Shown here piece after piece: positions 15,315 through 23,200 of a stretch of 64,000 bases of DNA. The position numbers and the translations under genes were made by a program. The stretch covers positions 47,528 through 111,527 of the IMG/VR virus record IMGVR_UViG_3300042935_001018. One strand, given 5' to 3'. The notes beneath the pieces are model-generated. The model was not told where the DNA came from and did not search any database. It saw nothing but the letters and a program-made list of their open reading frames with translations. The DNA comes from a virus. Every line of letters begins with the position of its first letter. The first letter of the stretch is position 1.

Positions 15315-16543
15315 GATAGTACTTTATAAGAAGGTAAACACACAACAAACTTACCTTCATATCCTTCGTCTTTAAGACTTTTTATGATATGATCACTAAA
15401 ATTATGAGAGAGTATAAGAATGTAATCAATTTGTTCAAAATCTACATCTCCTCTCCCTTTAATTTCTAGTCCGGTACCCGGCATAAATTTGCCTTGTTTT
15501 ATATCAGTATCATCGATAATGAAATCAAGTACTTTACAATCTATCCCGGCACTGTTTAGAAAGACACATCCCTTAGCACTTGCAGCAAATCCTACCAGGG
15601 TCTTACCTTTACCTTTTAGGTACTTTAGTTCACTCTCACAGGATACCAAATGCTGTTTAATTTTTGCTCCCCACTGCTGGTAGAACTTGGGTGTAAGTTT
15701 AGATTCTCTCTTTAGGTAAACTTCTACACTACTATCTTTTAGGTGTTGATTACCTCCTAAATGCCCTATGATTAGACGCAAAGTACCTCCATGTATTTTT
15801 TGAGGAACTACTCGTAAAACTTCCAACTCGTGTTTTTGCATCATTGCTACTAGCGGAGTAACTGTGTAGTAGTACATATGCTCATGGTACACCTGGTCAA
15901 ATTGCTTGGTCTTCATATCATGAAGCCAGTACGGAAATTCTAGTACCCATACACCGTCTGATTGTAGAAGTTTTTTTACCCCTCTAACAAAAGAATTAGT
16001 ATCCTGTAAATGTTGAAAAACATTTGTGGATACAACAACTTTGGCTAAAGTTTTAACTCGGGTAGGGGTATCTTCATTAAAAAACTCGCAGAGTGTATTA
16101 ATTCCCTGTTCTTTAGAGTACTGTGTGATGTTTTCAGAACCATCAATATTTAGGTACTGTAGGGATGTTTTAGAAGTTTCTCGAAAAGTTTTAAGAAGTG
16201 TTCCATCATTACCTCCAATGTCTACAATAAGGTCCTGGTCTTTAAGTTGTAAGAGCTTCCGTACATCTTTGAACATTTTTCTACTATGAGAAATGTAGGG
16301 AGTGTTAACTCCAGACTTGTAAAGGTAGTTACTAAACAAAGACTGACTGTCTACAAAAGTAGTTAAAGCAGTAAGTTTTGATTCTGCAAAATAGTTTAGT
16401 TCTAAAGGAATCTTTTTGCAGGTTAAAGATTCTTCTAAAGTATCGGCAAGATTATTAACAAGCGGCATTTCGCCTAGAGAAAAGTACTTAAGTCTTTCTG
16501 AAGTTCCGGTTATCGGGCATGAATCACTCTGGGAAATTCTCAT
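15311..16543 (-). CDS. Sugar C-methyltransferase-like SAM enzyme
   Basis: 410 residues in three parts, as in NovU/TylC3-type sugar C-methyltransferases: an N-terminal segment (CPITGTSERLKYFSLGEMPLVNNL) matching the small zinc-binding domain, though with only one obvious cysteine in place of the usual CxxC; a central SAM domain with LIVDIGGNDGTLLKTF near 97-112 and VVVSTNVFQHL; and a C-terminal domain starting near 310 (GKTLVGFAASAKG). It probably methylates a nucleotide sugar made with the neighbouring reductase. The start overlaps the reductase by 20 bases. Confidence 0.82.
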   Translation of the reverse strand: MRISQSDSCPITGTSERLKYFSLGEMPLVNNLADTLEESLTCKKIPLELNYFAESKLTALTTFVDSQSLFSNYLYKSGVNTPYISHSRKMFKDVRKLLQLKDQDLIVDIGGNDGTLLKTFRETSKTSLQYLNIDGSENITQYSKEQGINTLCEFFNEDTPTRVKTLAKVVVSTNVFQHLQDTNSFVRGVKKLLQSDGVWVLEFPYWLHDMKTKQFDQVYHEHMYYYTVTPLVAMMQKHELEVLRVVPQKIHGGTLRLIIGHLGGNQHLKDSSVEVYLKRESKLTPKFYQQWGAKIKQHLVSCESELKYLKGKGKTLVGFAASAKGCVFLNSAGIDCKVLDFIIDDTDIKQGKFMPGTGLEIKGRGDVDFEQIDYILILSHNFSDHIIKSLKDEGYEGKFVVCLPSYKVLS

Positions 16544-17198
16544 TATATTTTGCTGTGTTTAGGCTAAAATCTTTACTATGTTCTAATTGAATTTTGTCAA
16601 CCTTGCTGTACTGTGATGCGTAAATATATGAACTTTTTCTGTAACCTCCTACATTTACAATTCCGTTAAGTTTACTCTGTATAATTTTTAAGATTTGAGG
16701 AGCAAGCACACCTACGTATTCTTTACTTGTAAATAAATTTATATATGCAGCAGGATAAGGAAATTTTCTACTTCCAAAACTAGTACGAATTATACAATGA
16801 TCTTTCACCAATCTAGAAGAACATTCTCCCCCTAATTTAGTCCACGCATATTCGTTATTTGGGTATAGAGCATCATCCTCTACATGGTTACCAGTTCCGG
16901 GATAGACGTAGTCTGTGCTAATATATACCAATCTCTTACCATATTGCTGACAGTACTTAGCTATATTAGCAGCACCTATAATATTAACGTCTATAGCAGG
17001 AATAGGATTCTCAGAAACCTCTATGGAATTTGTTATTGCAGCTGCGTTGACTACAGTATCCGGGTTTACTTTATTAAGGTAGTAGAAGACTTCTTTAAAG
17101 TTAGTAATATCAATTTCCCGGCCCGTACAGACTAAGGAAGAATCTAGCTTTTGTAACTCTTTTCCCAGCAACCCTGTTCCTCCTAGTATTGCAATCAC
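16524..17198 (-). CDS. NAD(P)-dependent sugar epimerase/reductase (RmlD-like)
   Basis: 224 residues, GTG start at 17198 that overlaps the previous stop as GTGA. The N-terminal Rossmann motif is AILGGTGLLGKEL, followed by NAAAITNS, the STDYVYPG segment and the catalytic YAWTK (YxxxK). The length is shorter than full RmlD (around 300), with a reduced substrate domain. Likely role is reduction or epimerisation of a nucleotide sugar used by the adjacent glycosyltransferase. Confidence 0.85.
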   Translation of the reverse strand: MIAILGGTGLLGKELQKLDSSLVCTGREIDITNFKEVFYYLNKVNPDTVVNAAAITNSIEVSENPIPAIDVNIIGAANIAKYCQQYGKRLVYISTDYVYPGTGNHVEDDALYPNNEYAWTKLGGECSSRLVKDHCIIRTSFGSRKFPYPAAYINLFTSKEYVGVLAPQILKIIQSKLNGIVNVGGYRKSSYIYASQYSKVDKIQLEHSKDFSLNTAKYNENFPE

Positions 17199-17386
17199 TC
17201 TGTTATTTCTTCAAATTCAACTTTTTCAATCGCTCGGCAAAAATAGAGTAAACCATCCTTACGGAAGGTATGCGAACAAAACCAGTACTGTTTAAGAAGT
17301 TCAACATCCCATTCACGACCTTCTCTAACTGTTCTAATAACCTGGTACCAATCATCTCCTACTGTTATAACCTGTCCTAATGTCAT
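17195..17386 (-). CDS. Small hypothetical protein (63 aa)
   Basis: ATG at 17386, stop overlapping the reductase start. The product is rich in aromatic and acidic residues (DDWYQVIRTV, KQYWFCSHTF, FEEITE) and looks like a small beta-sheet protein. No family recognised. It is one of three consecutive small genes that link queE to the sugar module by stop/start overlaps or gaps of a few bases. Confidence 0.6.
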   Translation of the reverse strand: MTLGQVITVGDDWYQVIRTVREGREWDVELLKQYWFCSHTFRKDGLLYFCRAIEKVEFEEITE

Positions 17387-17388
17387 TA

Positions 17389-17562
17389 CTATTCTCTGTA
17401 CTTGAACTCAAACCTTTCGTTTTCTTTTCCTACTCCGATCCCATTTAAGGTAAGGTAGTTTAGTTTGTACCCGTAAGGATGTATAGCGGCGATAACGCCT
17501 GCTGGCTCAAGAACGCCAAGAGCCCACAACTGATGTAGGTTTGCTAGATATCCGTGTGGCAT
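17389..17562 (-). CDS. Small hypothetical protein (57 aa)
   Basis: ATG 17562..17560 overlaps the previous stop as TAATG; TAG at 17391..17389, two bases before the next ATG. The product starts MPHGYLANLHQLWALGVLE and ends with a charged tail (GKENERFEFKYRE). No motif recognised. Support comes from the tight coupling on both sides. Confidence 0.55.
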   Translation of the reverse strand: MPHGYLANLHQLWALGVLEPAGVIAAIHPYGYKLNYLTLNGIGVGKENERFEFKYRE

Positions 17563-17741
17563 TATTTTAACTGTTTTACTTCGTAAATATTTCCTGAGGT
17601 AGTATTGGCTTGAAAGATCTCTGCTAGTTTCAAAGCAGCATCTGCAGATTCAAATTCCATAGCAATACCCTCGCTATCATTCACGATGATAGTACGAGGG
17701 GTTCCTTGGATGCTAGTATGCTTAAGAATGACGAAAGACAT
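17562..17741 (-). CDS. Small hypothetical protein (59 aa)
   Basis: ATG 17741..17739 overlaps the queE stop as TAATG and the stop overlaps the next ATG. The product is MSFVILKHTSIQGTPRT... with a central MEFESADAALKLAEIF helix; the strand-helix-strand layout resembles small modules elsewhere in this phage (19.3 kb and 60.6 kb). Function unknown. Confidence 0.6.
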   Translation of the reverse strand: MSFVILKHTSIQGTPRTIIVNDSEGIAMEFESADAALKLAEIFQANTTSGNIYEVKQLK

Positions 17742-18523
17742 TAAACTTCTCTTTTAGTATCAAAAGCAATGATGTGTTCACGGCCGGTGAAGTTGTACAT
17801 ATTGTCTGTACACCATTGAATTACCGCTGGGTAAACTCGGATAAGTTCCTGACGATTATCCCCCGGAGGCATGATCCAAATCTTATGCTTAGGTACCTGT
17901 AGTTCATCTAGGAAAGACTTAATCTCTGCCCATGTCTGAGGGTCCTCCACTGGGTTTACTACTACCTTCATATGGTAGTCCGAATGGTAAGTCATTGACT
18001 TAGCAATCGACTCTTTATTGAGACGGTAACGGTTGTGAGTCTTGATAAGTTTCTCGTCTACAATATCCCCAAGAGGTGTAGTAGTCCCAAGTACAGGCAC
18101 GCTGTTGCTAAATTTAGGGCTGAAAGATATAAGCCCAATAGGATGATCTGTTTCGAGGAAAGCAGACCCTTCTGTTTCGATTGTGATGATAATTTGCCTT
18201 TCATTTGCAAAGTGAGTTAGTTCATTTACAAGCTTAGGGTGCATGGTCGGTGAACCGCCCGTCAGCATCATCTCCTTAATTTCAGGATTCTGATCGTAAA
18301 TGTTGATAATATCCTGGAAAGTGTATTTACCTTTCTCCGGATGGATTGAAGTGTACCAGCTATCACACCATCCGCCTTCTCCGAAGTAGCAGCGGTGGGT
18401 ACAGCCTGTAGTACGGACTGCAACAGTAGGACGGCCGGCACGGCTGCCTTCTGACTGGATGCAAGTGTAAAGCTCTACAATCGGTAGAACTTTACTATAA
18501 TCTTCTATTCTTCCTAATGGCAT
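17741..18523 (-). CDS. queE: QueE, 7-carboxy-7-deazaguanine synthase (radical SAM)
   Basis: 260 residues. Converts 6-carboxytetrahydropterin to 7-carboxy-7-deazaguanine. The iron-sulfur cluster cysteines are Cys41, Cys45 and Cys53 in TTGCTHRCYFGEGGWCDSW, a CX3CX7C arrangement with an insertion compared with the classic CX3CX2C. N-terminal VELYTCIQSEGSRAGRPTV is the family start and EMMLTGGSPTMHP the SAM-binding GGEP-like segment. It lies 2 bases after queD in the same operon. Confidence 0.94.
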   Translation of the reverse strand: MPLGRIEDYSKVLPIVELYTCIQSEGSRAGRPTVAVRTTGCTHRCYFGEGGWCDSWYTSIHPEKGKYTFQDIINIYDQNPEIKEMMLTGGSPTMHPKLVNELTHFANERQIIITIETEGSAFLETDHPIGLISFSPKFSNSVPVLGTTTPLGDIVDEKLIKTHNRYRLNKESIAKSMTYHSDYHMKVVVNPVEDPQTWAEIKSFLDELQVPKHKIWIMPPGDNRQELIRVYPAVIQWCTDNMYNFTGREHIIAFDTKREV

Positions 18524-18525
18524 AA

Positions 18526-18990
18526 TTAACCTTTATAAAATGCTGTGTTCTTTTCGTGCTCACGAAATTCAACTTGAACTACTTTAACACGATTATCTGT
18601 TTCTTCTTGAATAAATGTATTCAGTTTATTGTAGAAATACTCTGCAAAACGCTCTGCTCCAGTAGCTGGAATAACTCGTAATTGAATCATACCTTCTGTG
18701 TACATATTCTGGAAGTAAGAAAGATACGGATCATCTTCTGCAATAATTGTAGTATGGTCGAGCATATGATCCATCCATGCTTTAGGATTCATACCGTCAA
18801 TAGTTCCAGTAGCACGTTTCATACCTCCGAAATCCCATACCCAGTTACGTTCGTCAAGTTCACCTTCGAACCATACTTTTAAACTTACTCCATAGCCGTG
18901 AAGGAATCTGCAGTGTGTTCCTTCGGCTTTCCATTGACGGAATACTGTTGAGTAACCATCAAATACTTTTGTTGATCTAAATGTGCTCAT
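18526..18990 (-). CDS. queD: QueD-like 6-carboxytetrahydropterin synthase
   Basis: 154 residues of the 6-pyruvoyl-tetrahydropterin synthase fold, the step before QueE. Compared with E. coli QueD, Cys27 (THCRFLHGYG) and the catalytic His in MLDHTTI are kept, as is the VEFREHE acidic segment. Of the three zinc histidines only the first of HGH is kept (His31); the second is Tyr33 and the N-terminal one is replaced by Phe17 (STVFRQW). I believe this belongs to a known divergent subfamily with the same HGY and DERNWVWDFGG pattern, so function in the pathway is likely but the metal site differs. Confidence 0.88.
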   Translation of the reverse strand: MSTFRSTKVFDGYSTVFRQWKAEGTHCRFLHGYGVSLKVWFEGELDERNWVWDFGGMKRATGTIDGMNPKAWMDHMLDHTTIIAEDDPYLSYFQNMYTEGMIQLRVIPATGAERFAEYFYNKLNTFIQEETDNRVKVVQVEFREHEKNTAFYKG

Positions 18991-19262
18991 ACTAATTCTT
19001 CAATAATACCGATTACTTCACTAAATATAAGAACGATTGCAGCTGCTACCAAATCAAAAGGAATGATTCCGTAGCCTACAATTCGAACGCCAGATTTAAT
19101 AAAAGAAATAATTTGATGCCATTTTTGATCAGGCATCTTCTCCAAGTGCTTAAACTTGGTATCAATCTTAGAATTGGTCCCTTTTACCTTGTGGTAGAGT
19201 TCGGGATTGATAATACTGTCCTTAGGAAGGACCGGTTCAGTCAATAACTGCTTTTTTGCCAT
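18987..19262 (-). CDS. Hypothetical protein with C-terminal membrane segment (91 aa)
   Basis: A polar, Lys-rich N-terminal half (MAKKQLLTEPVLPKDS) is followed by a hydrophobic C-terminal half (VRIVGYGIIPFDLVAAAIVLIFSEVIGII) that could form one or two membrane helices. A holin or membrane-tether role is possible but unproven. Its start overlaps nothing; it has its own promoter and the same leader hairpin as folE, and its stop overlaps queD by 4 bases, so it heads the queD-queE operon. Confidence 0.65.
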   Translation of the reverse strand: MAKKQLLTEPVLPKDSIINPELYHKVKGTNSKIDTKFKHLEKMPDQKWHQIISFIKSGVRIVGYGIIPFDLVAAAIVLIFSEVIGIIEELV

Positions 19263-19295
19263 ATTAGTGTTTTTTTAAGGTGGTGCTACGACACC
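19263..19295 (-). promoter_or_regulatory. 5' leader hairpin, near-copy of the folE leader
   Basis: Holds the same 20-base block as the folE leader (19268..19287 on the plus strand), followed by acgacacct instead of tcgaacacct. The hairpin and the A7 run before the ATG are preserved on the minus strand. It heads the queD-queE operon. Confidence 0.6.
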
Positions 19296-19298
19296 TAT

Positions 19299-19330
19299 AC
19301 AATATAAGAATAAATAGTTGAATCTACAAC
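19299..19330 (-). promoter_or_regulatory. Bacteroidota-type promoter for the queD-queE operon
   Basis: Minus-strand GTTG (19330..19327), 20 bases, TATATTGT (19306..19299), directly upstream of the leader hairpin. The GTTG is at the very end of the preceding gene. Confidence 0.7.
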
Positions 19331-19518
19331 TATTCGGCTGTTTTTACTATAAAGGCCTGTATATTATATGTTCCTTCTGAACCGCTAGCTTCAATAAAAG
19401 CATTAGCTTCTTCTATAGAAGAAAAGGTGACTATATCTGTGTGATTTTTATTGATTTGACCATCTGATCCTATTGGCCAATCTTTTAAACTTAGTTGGTA
19501 TATCGTATTAGTTGACAT
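19330..19518 (-). CDS. Small hypothetical protein (62 aa)
   Basis: ATG at 19518, following the fibre-associated gene by 11 bases. The product MSTNTIYQLSLKDWPIG... has a strand, then FSSIEEANAFIEASG, then another strand; the same layout (strand, aromatic-Ser/Thr-x-EEA helix, strand) is seen in the 43-residue protein at 60.6 kb. Probably a virion-associated accessory of the fibre genes, by position only. Confidence 0.6.
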   Translation of the reverse strand: MSTNTIYQLSLKDWPIGSDGQINKNHTDIVTFSSIEEANAFIEASGSEGTYNIQAFIVKTAE

Positions 19519-19529
19519 AGCTTGATTAT

Positions 19530-20216
19530 TTAAGACCAGTTAGTTGAGTGTAGTGTAATTCTTCTATCTGAGGAGTCTACAATTACGTGAGTAATTCCTG
19601 TGTAGTCTGGGTATTTATCCGAAGCATATACGTTAGATGTCATAGTTACAGTGTTCTCGTAGGCATAGTTAGCAGTAGAAACTGTCCCGGTCCAACGAGT
19701 AGTCCATGCAGCACCACTTGCCCAAACCGCTCTAGCTCTAAGACCTACTGGATTTTGCTGGGTAGTAATGAATGTAAAGCTAGCAAAGTTCATACCTGCT
19801 GTAGCTAAGGTTGTAGTATCTAAGTCTATTGTGGTGCTCACGCTATTGATATAAAACTCCCACAATCCTCCGTTTAACCTATCCCAACCTAATCCTGAAG
19901 TACTTCCTATAACTTGGTTTCCTGCTCCTAAATAAATTCGTCTGCCACCTGAAAATATGTTAAAAGGGTACATAAACCCTATTCTACCTCCTGTTGTAGT
20001 TCCTAGTACTGTCCCTGCTAGGTTATCCCAGTCTGTACTAGACATATAAGAAGCAGCAGCCGGACCTATAAAAGTAGAACCTGAGAAGTATGTATTATCT
20101 CTTAGAAAAGTATCGTTATTAAAGATACTAGTTCCGGTTGTAGTAGTTGCCAGGCTAGAAGAAAACTCAGCAGCTCCTATAGATGTTATACCTTCTGTTG
20201 CTTGAAATTTACCCAT
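19530..20216 (-). CDS. Putative tail-fibre accessory or tip protein
   Basis: 228 residues, Ser/Thr/Gly-rich with little charge, as in virion adhesins. The N-terminus (MGKFQATEGITSIGAAEFSSSLATTTTG) is repetitive and beta-like; no lectin motif is certain. It follows the collagen-like fibre gene by 11 bases and precedes a small gene, so it is most likely part of the same fibre module. A distal receptor-binding or fibre-assembly role is an inference. Confidence 0.65.
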   Translation of the reverse strand: MGKFQATEGITSIGAAEFSSSLATTTTGTSIFNNDTFLRDNTYFSGSTFIGPAAASYMSSTDWDNLAGTVLGTTTGGRIGFMYPFNIFSGGRRIYLGAGNQVIGSTSGLGWDRLNGGLWEFYINSVSTTIDLDTTTLATAGMNFASFTFITTQQNPVGLRARAVWASGAAWTTRWTGTVSTANYAYENTVTMTSNVYASDKYPDYTGITHVIVDSSDRRITLHSTNWS

Positions 20217-20227
20217 GTTGTTTTATA

Positions 20228-23200
20228 TTATATTTTCTTAAAGAGCTTATAATCTCCTATAATTCTACCACCTGAAAGGTAATTAGTTAACCTTATTTGA
20301 ATATTACCGGCAGAGATAACACCAGTTAGTATATGAGAGGCATTTATAGATCCCAAATCTGGAGCTCCAGAATTAGTATAGAAAATACCACTACCGTTAT
20401 CCCAATGACAAATAAACCTTTGCGATCTAGTAAACGCATAAGATGAATCTGAGGTTGTGTAGTCTATTACTACTGAGTGGTATGTGGTTTGAGGGACAGT
20501 GAGAACTGTATAGGTTGTAGGAGGAGAGTTAACCAGTGACGAGCGGGCGAAATATCCGTACTCTATCTCGTTATCAATACTGTATCCGTCATTTAATACC
20601 AGATAAGTCTTATCACTAACTCCACCGCTCCCACTAGGATTATATGCGTTAGTATCTACGCTTATTTTGGGAATGTACTGTACTTCATCTGTAGCACTAT
20701 TCCAAGATACTATATTAGAATTATCAGAAGTACTAGATAATTCAGCTCCTAAAGTACCGTTTACATCTACCTTAAAAGCTGGAGTAAATGTATCAATACC
20801 AATATTACCTGTAGAACCTGTAGCAAAAATTCTTACTTGACCAGCTCCATCTGATATAAAAATATTTGAATTTTGTGAAACATATCCTGTAGCAGCTCCA
20901 CCAAACCCACCAATTACAACATTATTATTACCTGTTGTAAAAGAAACTCCGGCGCTCCTACCTACAAAAGTATTCGTAATACCTGTAGTCACAAGTTCCC
21001 CCGCTTCAGTACCTAAAAAAGTATTATGAGTTCCAGTAGATACAGTTCTGCCTGCATCCGCACCTAAGAAAACATTATCGGCTCCACTAGATACACTACT
21101 ACCGGCTAAATTACCTATAGCTATATTATTAGATACGTTGCCTAAAAGAGTACTGAGAGTGCTAGTTCCTATAGCAATATTATTACCACCATCACTTGCA
21201 ATTCCTCCAGCCATTGCATTATCTCCAATGGCTATATTTTTACCAGTACCTGCTGGGACAGTATTTCCTGCAATTAAAGCACTGTTACCAATAGCAATAT
21301 CTTTATTAGATCCCCCAGTTCCTAATGCATTATATCCTATAGCTACAGCTAGAGTATTTGTACTATCCCCAGTATTTCGCAAAGCACCATATCCTACTAC
21401 AGTATTTTTAATACTTTCTACACTTTCACCAGCGGCTGGGAGCTCTAAAGTAAAAGCGCCTAAAGTAGTATTTTCTCTACCGTAGTTTGTTCTTTGAGAA
21501 AAATATCCTACAGCTGTATTATAATTGCCTGAATTGTCTCCTAAAGTAAAGAAACCTAGGGCAGTACTGCCCGTTACAATGGGAGAACCTCCCCAAAGGT
21601 AAATTTGTCTATTAGGATCATCCCCAATAGATAATCTATTTAAGGTTGGATTATAAATAAAAGAGCTGGTAGCATATAATGTTTCACCTGTATTTCCCGA
21701 GGCATCAATTAATAGACTTCTATACTCAACATCCCCTGTAGCATTAGCTATATCTACGCTTATAGCATTTGGGTTTGAAGGACCTTGAATTCCTTGAGTA
21801 CCTTGAATACCTGTTATACCTTGAATACCTTGAGTTGCAGTTCCAGTGGTACCTTGTGTACCCTGACCTCCGGTAATACCCTGGATTCCTTGAGTACCGT
21901 CGGTTCCTTGAGTGCCTGTTATTCCCTGTATGCCCTGTGTAGCAGTTCCGGTAGTGCCCTGTGTTCCTTGAATGCCTTGAGTAGCAGTTCCGATAGTACC
22001 TTGAATGCCTTGTATACCTTGTGTGGCAGTTCCGGTAGTGCCTTGTGTTCCCTGAATACCTTGAGTAGCGGAACCAGTAGTACCTTGTATTCCTTGAGTT
22101 GCAGTTCCTGTTGTGCCCTGGGTACCTTGTGTACCTTGAGTTGCAGTTCCAGTGGTACCTTGTGTTCCTTGAATGCCTTGAGTAGCGGAACCAGTAGTAC
22201 CTTGTATACCCTGGCTTCCAATAATGCCCTGGATGCCTTGAGTAGCAGTTCCAGTGGTACCTTGTGTTCCTTGAATACCTTGTGTAGCAGTTCCAGTGGT
22301 ACCTTGTGTTCCCTGTATGCCCTGTGTAGCAGTTCCAGTAGTACCTTGAATACCTTGTGTAGCAGTTCCAGTGGTACCTTGTGTTCCTTGAATACCTTGT
22401 GTAGCAGTTCCAGTAGTACCTTGAATACCTTGTGTAGCAGTTCCAGTGGTACCTTGTGTTCCTTGAATACCTTGTGTAGCAGTTCCTGTAGTACCTTGAA
22501 TGCCTTGGTTACCATCAATACCTTGAATACCCTGGGTTGCTGAACCTGTCGTTCCCTGAGTACCTTGGATGCCTTGTGTAGCAGTTCCGGTAGTACCTTG
22601 TGTTCCTTGAGTTCCAGCTCCGGTAATACCTTGAATACCTTGGGTACCATCGGTACCTTGTGCTCCGGTTATTCCTTGGATGCCTTGGGTTCCGGCTCCG
22701 GTAATACCCTGGATACCTTGAGTACCGTTGTTACCCTGAGTACCTGTTGTACCCTGAATACCTTGAGTACCTGCTCCGGTAATACCTTGTATGCCTTGAG
22801 TACCGTTAGTACCTTGAGTACCTTGAATACCTTGTAAGCCTGTACCAGTAATACCCTGTATACCTTGAGTTCCATCAGTACCTTGAGTACCTGTCGTGCC
22901 TTGAATACCTTGAGCTCCAGTAATACCTTGAATACCTTGAGTACCGTTGGTGCCCTGGGTGCCGGTAGTTCCCTGAACACCTTGAGGACCTGTGTCACCT
23001 TTATCTCCGGTAGTTATAAATGATATTGTTATATCTTCCAGATTGGTGAATGGAGAGGTAGCTGAAGAAGCCTGGTTTGTAATGTCTATAGTCCACCAAC
23101 CTGTATTGTCTGTCAGGTTTGAAATCTGAAATAATAGATATTGAGTAGCGTCGGTACGATTAGCTATTCTAGCATAACCTTTAACTGTAGAGGTTACGCT

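Noticed and set aside
21785-22650. Long plus-strand frame (252 codons, Ser/Leu/Cys/Thr repeats) and a minus-strand alternative frame (243 codons)
   Set aside because: Both are shadows of the collagen-like coding repeat; a triplet repeat stays open in several frames. The Gly-X-Y frame belongs to the continuous 1,477-codon gene.
21780-22990. CRISPR-like or satellite-like repetition
   Set aside because: Repeats are in frame, of variable unit length and without distinct spacers; they encode collagen-like protein.
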